In this document: piece by piece, positions 1-7,277 of the stretch | Layout: every line of letters starts with the position of its first letter | Position numbering within the stretch: position 1 is the stretch's first letter | Assembly: GCA_041584055.1 (NCBI GenBank) | Contig: JBFHER010000187.1 | Span: 1 to 7,277, forward strand | DNA: 7,277 bases | Direction: 5' to 3' | Source of the DNA: JBFHER01 sp041584055 | Lineage (GTDB): Bacteria; Bacteroidota; Bacteroidia; Bacteroidales; UBA5342 | Program-made: the position numbers and the translations under genes | Notes under the pieces: model-generated | The model's input: only the letters and a program-made list of their open reading frames with translations | Told to the model about the DNA's origin: nothing | Databases searched by the model: none

Positions 1-1566
1 CAAATTTCCCGAAAAGTTATAACGCCGACGCACTGAGGTACCCAGACTGTTTGGGCTCAACTGGGGACTGTCCCATGCCGTTTGATTAATAATCATACTA
101 TCACGGCCATCCGGTTGGGGCACAAAAAGCAATTCATATTCATCACCATCATTATTCAATCCTAACTGGGATTGGTTCCATACATCACCGGTTCCTCTTA
201 TGCTAAGTGCCAAACCTTCGGTGATAGGGCTTAAATCAAAATTCAATCCCAGATTAATACTCATTACCCTGTCGGTTTGATCTGAATAACCAGCCGAATC
301 CATTTCATATTTCAAATTCCTGCCATATTGCTGGGATGTAATGTAAATTGAATCTCCAAGCATCACAGGAAACGCATTTGAGGGTATAGAATTCACCAAA
401 CTCATGGTGGTACCTGTTCCTAATTGCGGTGAATGCTGATCACTGTAAGACCCCATCAGGCCCAGATCCATCTTCATGTAATCCGTTAAACGGATATCCA
501 AATTTGTGCGAAACTTAAAGTCCTCGTTAGATCGTCGATCAGGAGAATTTTCAAGCCCCTGTAAACCATTGTATGAAAAGTTTGCAAAGTACATTGTATT
601 ATCAGTCCCACCCGTCACCTGAGCGGAATACTGCTGCCGCGTCACCATGTCTCTGTAAACCAGATCACGGTAGTTAACATCAGGGTATTTAATCAGGTCA
701 GAATGGTTTTTATAAGCGTCCAGATCTTGCTGGCTGTAAAAAGGAAGCAAACCATCGCTCACCAGCGAGTTATTAATGGTTTGGGCATAATTAAATGAAT
801 TTTGCATATCAACCATGGAGGTTGGGAAACCATAATTAGTTTCTGCCTGTACGCTTATTTTACGTGGACCAACAACACCTCGTTTCGTTCTAATATCTAA
901 AATACCCCCGGCACCGATTTCACCCATATAAGCTGTGGCAGAGGCTCCCCTCATAAACACCACCTCATCAATTTCGAGCAAACCAAGATTTTGAGTCATT
1001 GGAGATCCATCAATTAACACCTCTACTGCATTGCCATGATATCGCACATTGTATGTTTCCAAACCAGGTCTTGATCCTGTTTGTCGTATCTGCAAGCCGG
1101 GGATGAGTCCGGTAAGCGCTTCATAAACCTGTCCGCTGGGGTGTTTTTCCATTTGTTCTCCTGACACCCGAATCACACTTCCAGTAGAACTGGCCTGGCT
1201 TATTTTACCAAAGGGGATGTCAATCGCGTCATCTGCGTTAAAAAAGCCAACACGCTTCATCACCACTTCCGCGTTTTCAACACTTATCGCAGTGATTGAT
1301 AAGATTGTCCTTTCATAGCCATCGGATTCAAACGCAATCTTATCAATTGGTTTTGATTGAATATTAAATTCGCCATTTGCATCTGTTGCAGCAGCAACAC
1401 CGGCAGTATTTAAAATCAAAACCCCTTCCATTGGATATCCAAGATCATTCAACACACGACCAGATACGTTTATTGTTTCTGCTTGCTTATTGTTTTGAGC
1501 ATTTACCGATAATGTAAATCCTAATAAGCAAAGTAGCAGTAGTCCTATAATTTTATCTTTGTTCAT
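1..1566 (-). CDS. Divergent SusC/RagA-like TonB-dependent outer-membrane receptor, N-terminal 522 residues (3' end beyond window)
   Basis: The frame is open without a stop from 1566 to the left edge, so the gene is partial; family members usually have about 1,000 residues, so about half is missing. Seen: a signal peptide (residues 1-23, hydrophobic core LLLLCLLGF, likely cleaved at VNA/Q), a carboxypeptidase-regulatory-like beta-sandwich (about 33-105, starting VSGRVLNDLGYPMEGV), a plug domain (about 121-231: SGEQMEKHPSGQVYEALTG, IPGLQI, VEVLIDGSPM, GASATAYMGEIGAGG, ending TKRG), then early barrel strands. After the plug, YPDVN, VTGG and FRTNLDIR match corresponding segments of the receptor at 3541-6717 (YPDVN, ITGG, YRTNLDFR), so the two are paralogues. 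Odd: where family members carry DELVVVGYG, this one has DDAIDIPFG (112-120), so the Ton box is atypical. Presumed role: TonB/ExbBD-powered uptake across the outer membrane, substrate unknown. It begins 59 bp after the SusD stop without a terminator, so it is probably co-transcribed. An in-frame ATG at 1608 would add 14 residues; 1566 is preferred because it places the signal peptide at the N-terminus. Confidence 0.92.
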   Translation of the reverse strand, partial: MNKDKIIGLLLLCLLGFTLSVNAQNNKQAETINVSGRVLNDLGYPMEGVLILNTAGVAAATDANGEFNIQSKPIDKIAFESDGYERTILSITAISVENAEVVMKRVGFFNADDAIDIPFGKISQASSTGSVIRVSGEQMEKHPSGQVYEALTGLIPGLQIRQTGSRPGLETYNVRYHGNAVEVLIDGSPMTQNLGLLEIDEVVFMRGASATAYMGEIGAGGILDIRTKRGVVGPRKISVQAETNYGFPTSMVDMQNSFNYAQTINNSLVSDGLLPFYSQQDLDAYKNHSDLIKYPDVNYRDLVYRDMVTRQQYSAQVTGGTDNTMYFANFSYNGLQGLENSPDRRSNEDFKFRTNLDIRLTDYMKMDLGLMGSYSDQHSPQLGTGTTMSLVNSIPSNAFPVMLGDSIYITSQQYGRNLKYEMDSAGYSDQTDRVMSINLGLNFDLSPITEGLALSIRGTGDVWNQSQLGLNNDGDEYELLFVPQPDGRDSMIINQTAWDSPQLSPNSLGTSVRRRYNFSGNL

Positions 1567-1625
1567 CTTATAAAAAGGTGTTTGAGTTATTTTTAGTATA
1601 ACATACATTTTTTAAAATACCTTAT

Positions 1626-3509
1626 CTACCAGCCTGGATTTTGTTCAAATTCAGGATATTGATATACTTCTTGCGGGTTAATAGGATATAAATAGTTTCG
1701 TTCTGTAAAGGATTTTTCCAAAACATCTATTTCATATTTCTCAAACCTATACCCGGTTGGATATGCATCAAAGTCGCCATTCCATTCAATGTTAATGCCA
1801 TAGGTTTTTGTTATTTCGTCCAACATATGCCAGCGCAGGATGTCGAACCATCGATGGCCACCTTCAAAGCAAAACTCAATTGCTCTTTCGTTGCGAACTC
1901 TATCAATGAAATCACCTGTGTTTTGATACATCGTGTTTAAGTTTGGCATTCCAACCCTGTTGCGTATTTTATTAAGGGCTGATAGTGCTGTATAAGCGGC
2001 CCCGCTAGCATCTCCGGAATAGGATGCATTGATATTCCCTCTGCCAGATGCCTCAAATGCGGCTTCGGCATAGTTCAGGTATGCTTCTGCCACCCGAAAG
2101 AAAGGGATATTCATTTCCACTTCACGCGGACCACCGTCATTGATTGTGGTTGAACCTCCTTTGGCCCAATATTTTTTCATCATATAACCAGTGTGGGGAT
2201 AAGGTTTTGTGGTAACCGTTCTTTCGTCCCCTGACTTACCATCGGGACCAACATTATACATCTCCACAATGTTATCCGTTGTTCCGATAGGCCAGTTACT
2301 TCCGTTAAACACGATTGTATTGTAAAATCGTGGGTCCCTTTTAATGTAAGGATTTTGAGGATTATACTCAGGATCATCCTCGATGGCCAATCCATTCGTT
2401 GTTTCGTATTTTTCTACAATATTTTCGTTTGGAGACACGGATGTTGTTGCGGTAAAACCATGAATATAGTCCTGACCATTATAGTAGGTATAATTGGTTG
2501 TGTATCGTTTCCATGAGTTTCCACCTGATGCGCGAACCAATTCACGATAAACAGAAAACATCGTTTCAGGACTTCTATTCACATACAGGAATATTTTTCG
2601 GTAATCCATGATACTCTCAATTTCAGGTTCTGCGTAATCGTCATCATCAATGCTGTTTACCTTTGCATTGATTGCATTTGAAGCATCTATCAATTCGTGA
2701 TAAGGGTCTACATTTTCAACAAATTTAATCAGAGCATCTGCAGCCTCGGCAGCTTTCTTCCATTTTGTTAAATCATTCTCAGGATTGTATGTTTGACTGG
2801 CAGCGTAAAGCAGGACCCTTGATTTCAATGCCAGCGCAGCTGATTTAACAGGCCGTCCGGTATTGTCTAAATCCCACTCCAGAGGCAGGTGTTCAAAAGC
2901 CAGGTCGCAATCCCTGGCAATATTTGTAGCCGTTTCGTAATAGCTCAGCCGTTTAAATCCCAAATAATCGTTTTGATCCAGGGGCTCAGTAAAATAAGGC
3001 ATTCCCCCAAAACGTTTTAATATTTGAAAATAACACATCCCACGAATAAAATAGGCTTGCCCCAGCAACTGATCTTTTTGCTCTTCTGTGATATCCTTTG
3101 GTGAATCTATTTCCTTAATTGTTCTGTTGGCGATACGAATCCCCTGAAACCCGAGAACGTAAGGCGCGGTAAACTCAACATCACCATTATTGTAGCCAAG
3201 AATGTCATAACTCTTACCAAAATATTCCATCCAGTTACCACCTTTAAATTCAGGGATTCGATCCCTGTTGGTTGAACCTTCATCTCCAAACTGAGATACA
3301 TGGGTATGGTTTTTCCCACTCGACATGATTTCAGTTGCATCAACAAGGAATAACTTGTGGTATCCTTCTTCAAGATAACGCCTCATATTGTAGTATGAGC
3401 CAAAGACCTCTTCCTCATCAATGGAATCACTGGCTTCCCTTTGATCAAGATAGTCCTCACAACTTAACAGTAAGCCAGATACGAATATTAATAATAAATA
3501 TTTTTTCAT
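1626..3509 (-). CDS. SusD/RagB-family nutrient-binding outer-membrane lipoprotein
   Basis: A complete 627-residue protein, somewhat longer than many family members (about 500-600). Seen: a lipoprotein signal peptide whose lipobox LLLSC puts the acylated cysteine at residue 17, followed by acidic EDYLD, in keeping with surface export of Bacteroidota lipoproteins. An N-terminal SusD-like region has TPR-type helices (QAYFIRGMCYFQILKRFGG at about 151-169; VKSAALALKSRVLLYAAS at 221-238; WKKAAEAADALI at 250-261). The C-terminal RagB/SusD domain has FFRVAEAYLNYAEAAF (about 470-485), the hallmark RNERAIEFCFEGGHRWFDIL (539-558), and ends in YLYPINPQEVYQYPEFEQNP plus GW. An acidic DDDD cluster (288-291) lies in a loop-like stretch. 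Known family role: a surface lid that binds ligand and sits on its cognate SusC barrel. Its partner is the receptor encoded immediately upstream. An in-frame ATG at 3539, one base after the upstream TAG, would add MFLKKLNITI; 3509 is preferred because MKKYLLLIFVSG is a compact lipoprotein signal. Ligand not predictable. Confidence 0.95.
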   Translation of the reverse strand: MKKYLLLIFVSGLLLSCEDYLDQREASDSIDEEEVFGSYYNMRRYLEEGYHKLFLVDATEIMSSGKNHTHVSQFGDEGSTNRDRIPEFKGGNWMEYFGKSYDILGYNNGDVEFTAPYVLGFQGIRIANRTIKEIDSPKDITEEQKDQLLGQAYFIRGMCYFQILKRFGGMPYFTEPLDQNDYLGFKRLSYYETATNIARDCDLAFEHLPLEWDLDNTGRPVKSAALALKSRVLLYAASQTYNPENDLTKWKKAAEAADALIKFVENVDPYHELIDASNAINAKVNSIDDDDYAEPEIESIMDYRKIFLYVNRSPETMFSVYRELVRASGGNSWKRYTTNYTYYNGQDYIHGFTATTSVSPNENIVEKYETTNGLAIEDDPEYNPQNPYIKRDPRFYNTIVFNGSNWPIGTTDNIVEMYNVGPDGKSGDERTVTTKPYPHTGYMMKKYWAKGGSTTINDGGPREVEMNIPFFRVAEAYLNYAEAAFEASGRGNINASYSGDASGAAYTALSALNKIRNRVGMPNLNTMYQNTGDFIDRVRNERAIEFCFEGGHRWFDILRWHMLDEITKTYGINIEWNGDFDAYPTGYRFEKYEIDVLEKSFTERNYLYPINPQEVYQYPEFEQNPGW

Positions 3510-3540
3510 TATTGTAATATTTAATTTTTTCAAAAACATG

Positions 3541-6500
3541 CTAGAAGTCTAGTTTTATTCCTAATGTATATCGTTTCATAACCGGGTATTTATTTGGCCC
3601 TGATAGTTCCGGGTCACCCACGTCGATGTCTGAGTAAGTTAAAAGATTGTACCCTGAAAGAACGATTTTAAGCTGATCTATACCATAGCGGTTCTGCTTA
3701 ATGTGCAGGTTATAGACAATTTCAGCATTTTTAATTCTAAAATATCTGGCGTCCAACAGCTGGAAAGTACTCGTCTGATCAATTCTGCTATAACCATCAC
3801 TGATGGCATGGAGCGTAGGATAACTGGCATCCAAATTGTCAGGCGTCCAATAATCATAATGTATATCACGCACACCCACAGCCAGTTCTTTTCGAAATGG
3901 AACAAGGTAGCTGCTTGCATTGATATTACGTGAACCTACACCGGTAGCAAATATTTTTGCACTCCAGTTTTTGTATTGTCCCCCAACGGTAATCCCATAT
4001 TGATGCTGTGGCAGATTAGGCAAAGCATAATAAATCTTATCCCCTTCAGACTCAATGGCGCCATCCCCATTGTAATCCACATACATTAAATCTCCGGGGA
4101 TCCATTGAGTTCCTCCGAAATCGGGCGTAACATAGTTTAATACTTCATCAATGCTATTCAGATAACCATTAGTCACATAAACCTGAGAAACACCAAGCGG
4201 TTTTCCAACCTGTTTTATATGATCCGGCGTTTGTTCAGGTTCGCTGGCAACCACTATTCTGTTTTCATTAAAGCCATAGGTCAATCTTACATAGTAACTT
4301 AATCCATTACGTAAAGACTCAGAATAATTTAAGGTAACCTCGTAGCCTTGTTTTTTTACCTGCCCTATATTTGCTTTCTTAAACGTTGCCGTTGAACCAT
4401 AATACAAAGGCAGTGTAGCAGTAGGATCTAAAAAGATATCTTCACGTTTTTCATTAAAAAGTTCAACACTTCCTGTCACACGTTTATTGAAGAGTGAAAA
4501 ATCAAGCCCTAAGTTTTGTTTGGTGGCCGTTTCCCATGTTGCATTTGGGTTTCCTACTTCATCTTCCCTAACATAGCCCCCCTGATCACTGAAGTATTGT
4601 CCAAAATACATATCACCCGTACCATCCGCCGAAGATCCAGGGATGTCTGCGCCTTTCGCAGCATAAACAAAAGTACCAAAATACATGCGCTTGGTTGAAC
4701 CGGCCTCACTTCCTGATTGACCAAGACTATAGCGCACTTTGAACTGACTTAAAAAAGACAGATTGTCTTTTATAAACGATTCTTTTGCCAGGTCCCATCC
4801 AACAGATCCAGAAGGAAAGAATCCAAACTGATTACCGGGTAAGAACCGGTCTGTTCCGTTGTAGGCTCCACTGAACTCCATCAGGTATTTCTTTTTGTAG
4901 TTGTAGGTTGTACGGCCAATCCAGTCTTCTTTGTAATCCGGGAAATTGCTACCGGAGACCAGTTTACTTCTACTCCATAATCCCAATGCTGACACATTAT
5001 GGCTCCCAAAAGACCGTTTATAATCAAACTGTACATTGTAATAATATCGATCACTTTTCGAATTAGTGGACTGGTTACTCAGTTGCGCCTTGTGCTGTAT
5101 ATTTTCATCATTTGAAAGATTTGACCATAACCCCTCGGGGCTTAAATTATACAACTGCGCACTGTAATTGATAGATTGATTATAAGAGTAATTGGCTGAT
5201 AGGTTATATCGACCTGAAACAGACAATCCTTCCGTTATAAAATCCAGTTCTTGACTTAGCACGAAGTTTGCTGTCAGCACATTTCTTCGAAGGGTGTTCA
5301 CACCATTTCCGTACAGTGACATGTAAGGATTATCAGTATTTGTAAACTCAGCATTGCCCGCATACCTGATATCACCAAGAGGTGGTGCAAAAGGGTTTGG
5401 ATCGGGATACTGTTCCAGTATATCTGAGGGGTAATACTTTGGTGTTCCCCATGATGGATATTCAAACATGTTATTTAGAATCTGCGATTGATCCCCACTT
5501 TCGTTCTGCTCTTCAAAACGGCCTGCAAAATCCGTTCTGAAAGTTGTTGTTGGAGAGATCCTAAAATCAAGGTTTGTACGATAGGTTATTTTTTGGAAAT
5601 TATTTTGTGAATCGTAAGGCAAATCGAATTCTCCATTTTTAAAGGCGTCACCTTCGTAGGCATATCCTACAGTTGTAAAATAGTTTACAAAATCGCTCCC
5701 CCCGGTTATCGTCACGTTATTACGGGTTGCAAACGCAAATGCCCTTACCGATTCATCGTACCAATTTACATCCGGGTATAAGTATGGCAGGTCCTGATCC
5801 CGGTAATGTTGCAGCGCTTCGTCACTGGTTAATTTACTATACTGATTATCATTTTTAGCGGCTGTATTGTATAGATAATGAGAATCATAAGAACCAAGCA
5901 AATCGAGCGCTTTCGTTGGTTGCTTCAAAGTGAAATCTGAATTTACAGAAACGCGAGCCCTTCCCTTGTGACCGCGTTTGGTGGTTACAATAACAACACC
6001 ATTGGCCCCTTCAACACCATAAACAGCAGTAGCGGCAGCATCCTTTAAAATACTTATGGATGATATTTCCTCAGGATCCATGTACTCAAATCCGCCTTCT
6101 ATTTTAATACCATCAACCACCACCAGGGCTTTATCATCGTTTAAGGAAGAACGCCCCCTTATATATAGGTCGTTTTGATCCGCACCGGGTTGTCCACTTG
6201 TTGACATTGAAAGCAAACCGGGTGACAAGCCGCTGAGTGCTGCTGACACGTTGGAGGCACCCATTTTTTCAATATTATCACCACTAACCTGGTCAATTGC
6301 TGAAAGCAAACTCTCTTTTTCCTGTACACCGTAACCTACAACCACAAGCTCATCCATAACAATCTGGTTCTCTTCCATGGTTACAAACAGCCTTGTATTT
6401 GGATCCGTTACCACAAGCTCTCGGCTTATCATACCAATAAAGGTAAACAGTAGCGTTGTTTTGTCTGTTTCAGAGACAAGTACGAAGTCACCTTCAACAT

Positions 6501-6717
6501 TTGTAATTGTTCCCGTTGATGTTCCCTTTATCATCACTGTAACACCAGGAATAGCAACGCCGGTTTCATCAACCACTCTTCCTTCAATCGTTGTACGATC
6601 GGTTTGTTGCCGAACTTCATCAGCCGCAAAAACAGTGACTCCAAAACCAAGTAAGACAATCACGATTAAAGAAGTTAGATGATGCTTCATGTAACGAAAA
6701 AACCCTTGCATTTTCAT
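3541..6717 (-). CDS. SusC/RagA-family TonB-dependent outer-membrane transporter, full length
   Basis: A complete receptor of 1,058 residues, normal for SusC proteins. Seen: a signal peptide (hydrophobic SLIVIVLLGFGVTVFA, likely cleaved near residue 31-32), a carboxypeptidase-regulatory-like domain (about 43-118, IEGRVVDETGVAIPGVTVMI), the SusC Ton-box segment DELVVVGYG (122-130), and a plug (about 131-250) with LYIRGRSSLN, ALVVVDGIKI, ISILKDAAATAVYGVEGANG and ending TTKRG. YGVEGANG is a small variant of the usual YGSRGANG. The rest is a large beta-barrel rich in aromatic, alternating strands, ending YTLGIKLDF with the terminal aromatic typical of BAM substrates. Known role: the TonB-ExbBD-driven channel paired with a SusD lid, encoded 31 bp downstream. 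Start choice: the frame extends up to a TTG at 6747, but ATG 6717 has an A-rich leader (AAAAAAATAAAT) typical of the phylum and sits just before the signal peptide; ATG 6711 and ATG 6690 are also possible. Substrate not predictable. Confidence 0.95.
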   Translation of the reverse strand: MKMQGFFRYMKHHLTSLIVIVLLGFGVTVFAADEVRQQTDRTTIEGRVVDETGVAIPGVTVMIKGTSTGTITNVEGDFVLVSETDKTTLLFTFIGMISRELVVTDPNTRLFVTMEENQIVMDELVVVGYGVQEKESLLSAIDQVSGDNIEKMGASNVSAALSGLSPGLLSMSTSGQPGADQNDLYIRGRSSLNDDKALVVVDGIKIEGGFEYMDPEEISSISILKDAAATAVYGVEGANGVVIVTTKRGHKGRARVSVNSDFTLKQPTKALDLLGSYDSHYLYNTAAKNDNQYSKLTSDEALQHYRDQDLPYLYPDVNWYDESVRAFAFATRNNVTITGGSDFVNYFTTVGYAYEGDAFKNGEFDLPYDSQNNFQKITYRTNLDFRISPTTTFRTDFAGRFEEQNESGDQSQILNNMFEYPSWGTPKYYPSDILEQYPDPNPFAPPLGDIRYAGNAEFTNTDNPYMSLYGNGVNTLRRNVLTANFVLSQELDFITEGLSVSGRYNLSANYSYNQSINYSAQLYNLSPEGLWSNLSNDENIQHKAQLSNQSTNSKSDRYYYNVQFDYKRSFGSHNVSALGLWSRSKLVSGSNFPDYKEDWIGRTTYNYKKKYLMEFSGAYNGTDRFLPGNQFGFFPSGSVGWDLAKESFIKDNLSFLSQFKVRYSLGQSGSEAGSTKRMYFGTFVYAAKGADIPGSSADGTGDMYFGQYFSDQGGYVREDEVGNPNATWETATKQNLGLDFSLFNKRVTGSVELFNEKREDIFLDPTATLPLYYGSTATFKKANIGQVKKQGYEVTLNYSESLRNGLSYYVRLTYGFNENRIVVASEPEQTPDHIKQVGKPLGVSQVYVTNGYLNSIDEVLNYVTPDFGGTQWIPGDLMYVDYNGDGAIESEGDKIYYALPNLPQHQYGITVGGQYKNWSAKIFATGVGSRNINASSYLVPFRKELAVGVRDIHYDYWTPDNLDASYPTLHAISDGYSRIDQTSTFQLLDARYFRIKNAEIVYNLHIKQNRYGIDQLKIVLSGYNLLTYSDIDVGDPELSGPNKYPVMKRYTLGIKLDF

Positions 6718-6951
6718 ATTTATTTTTTTGATCTGTGTAGCAAACAATACAGAAACACATGTTACTGTTTGTGAAATAGTTTATTTGATTGTTAAAAATA
6801 CTGTATCCCTAATCAAAAAACATGCTCTATCGTTGCCAATATTTTGCATTCATGTACCATGTTATCACATATGTATTCACTTGGAACATTTGTGACAGTT
6901 TTTCCATTTGAGTCCTTTAGGTTTGTTCACATTTATGGTTTTTAAAGCGGC
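6718..6951 (-). promoter_or_regulatory. Upstream leader and presumed promoter region of the susC-susD-susC' operon
   Basis: This 234-bp A/T-rich stretch between the octamer array and the first receptor gene has no credible ORF and must hold the operon promoter if transcription starts locally. No clean match to the Bacteroidota consensus (TTTG, about 19-21 bp, TAnnTTTG) was found on the minus strand. The nearest elements are TATTGTTTG (6749-6741), one base longer than the -7 consensus and without a good -33 partner, and TTTTTTG (6820-6814) followed by TATTTTTA (6800-6793), with too short a spacer. Small symmetrical words are present: CATGTACCATG (6851-6861), the palindrome ACATATGT (6867-6874), and CAAACA/TGTTTG (6741-6746 and 6766-6771). 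None is strong enough to name an operator. Assignment rests on position only. Confidence 0.4.
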
Positions 6952-7277
6952 TTGGGAATGTTGGAATGTGGAAGCGTGGAAGTGTTGGAAGTGTTGGAGT
7001 GTGGGAATGTGGAAGTGTGGAAGTGTTGGAATGTTGGAAGTGTTGGAGTGTGGAAATGTGGAAGTGTTGGAGTGTGGGAATGTTGGAATGTGGAAGTGTG
7101 GAAATGTGGAAGTGTTGGAGTGTGGGAATGTGGAAGTGTTGGAGTGTGGAAGTGTTGGAGTGTGGAAATGTTGGAATGTGGAAGTGTTGGAGTGTGGGAA
7201 TGTGGAAGTGTTGGAGTGTGGGAATGTGGAAGTGTTGGAGTGTGGAAATGTTGGAATGTGGGAATGTGGAAGTGTGG
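6952..7277. repeat. Octamer tandem array (T[T/G]GGA-rich, about 40 units), continuing past the right edge
   Basis: From 6961 the sequence parses without remainder into 39 units plus a partial TGG; a degenerate 9-mer (6952-6960) precedes them. Counts by eye: TGGAAGTG 12, TTGGAGTG 9, TGGGAATG 6, TTGGAATG 5, TGGAAATG 4, the 9-mer TTGGAAGTG 2 (6985 and 7034), and TGGAAGCG 1 (6969). Every TTGGAGTG is preceded by TGGAAGTG or its 9-mer form, so the real building block is often the 16-mer TGGAAGTGTTGGAGTG (9 occurrences counting the 9-mer form). The plus strand has a single C (6975) and no TA dinucleotide. Because no TAA, TAG or TGA occurs on either strand, all six frames are open throughout, yet a period of 8 does not maintain a frame and the 9-mers shift it, so it is treated as non-coding. 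It lies upstream of the receptor operon; the gene on its far side, if any, is outside the window. Confidence 0.97.
7107..7258. repeat. Higher-order duplication inside the octamer array (72-bp and 80-bp copies)
   Basis: With A=TGGAAGTG, B=TTGGAGTG, C=TGGGAATG, D=TGGAAATG and E=TTGGAATG, positions 7107-7178 read ABCAB-ABDE and positions 7179-7258 read ABCABC-ABDE. The two adjacent blocks are identical apart from one C octamer missing from the first. This indicates a segmental duplication of roughly ten units, with one unit gained or lost afterwards or during it. The left part of the array (6961-7106) is less regular and contains both 9-mers and the only C-bearing unit. Confidence 0.9.

Noticed and set aside
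1567..1625. Possible terminator or separate promoter between the susD-like gene and the second receptor
   Set aside because: The 59 bp contain no G/C-rich hairpin followed by a T-run and no clear TTTG/TAnnTTTG pair, so continuous transcription is the simpler reading.
6377..6682. Plus-strand ORF of 101 codons opposite the first receptor gene
   Set aside because: It lies wholly antisense to the signal-peptide, beta-sandwich and early Ton-box coding region, with no family resemblance or separate start signal. Other short ORFs inside the two large genes were dropped for the same reason.
6718..6747. Start of the first receptor at TTG 6747, giving ten extra residues (MFATQIKKIN)
   Set aside because: It needs a rare start codon and places extra residues before an already adequate signal peptide; ATG 6717 has the A-rich leader expected in this phylum.
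6741..6771. CAAACA/TGTTTG inverted repeat as an operator or hairpin
   Set aside because: The arms are only 6 bp with a 19-bp loop in A/T-rich DNA, which is expected by chance; the wider arms do not pair well.
6935..7277. Possible plus-strand ORF starting at ATG 6935 and running through the octamer array to the right edge
   Set aside because: The openness is a trivial consequence of the array lacking any stop trinucleotide. The translation is low-complexity W/K/C/V/E/G/S sequence, the 9-mers and the 8-nt period shift the frame, and no ribosome-binding context is seen.
6952..7277. CRISPR array
   Set aside because: Units are 8-9 bp and contiguous with no unique spacers, and no cas gene is nearby.

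Overview
The window looks like a Bacteroidota (Bacteroidetes) genome. Almost all of it is taken up by outer-membrane nutrient-uptake genes of the SusC/SusD type, which are essentially confined to that phylum. The starts lack Shine-Dalgarno sequences and have A/T-rich leaders, as is usual there. Genus and substrate cannot be read from the sequence.

Layout, in the direction of transcription (all three genes on the minus strand, right to left): (1) 6952-7277 is a non-coding tandem array of octamers that runs off the right edge; (2) 6718-6951 is an A/T-rich upstream region that presumably holds the operon promoter; (3) 6717-3541 is a full-length SusC-like TonB-dependent transporter; (4) 3509-1626 is a full-length SusD-like surface lipoprotein; (5) 1566-1 is the first 522 residues of a second, divergent SusC-like receptor, cut by the left edge. 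The gaps are 31 bp and 59 bp with no visible terminator, so the three genes probably form one operon.

Function: the first receptor and the lipoprotein should form the classic pair, a TonB-energised outer-membrane barrel with a SusD lid that captures an oligosaccharide, peptide or other large nutrient and passes it to the periplasm. The second receptor belongs to the same superfamily but lacks the usual DELVVVGYG-type Ton-box segment, and no SusD partner for it is visible. It may be an accessory receptor, or its partner may lie beyond the left edge. No glycoside hydrolase, lyase, sulfatase, peptidase, sigma/anti-sigma pair or hybrid two-component regulator is present, so the locus cannot be assigned to a substrate.

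The least ordinary part is the right end. It is a C-free (one exception) array of about 40 octamers built from a few variants, with a visible grammar and a recent 72/80-bp internal duplication. I see no convincing new multi-gene system; the array and the unpaired second receptor most deserve a second look.
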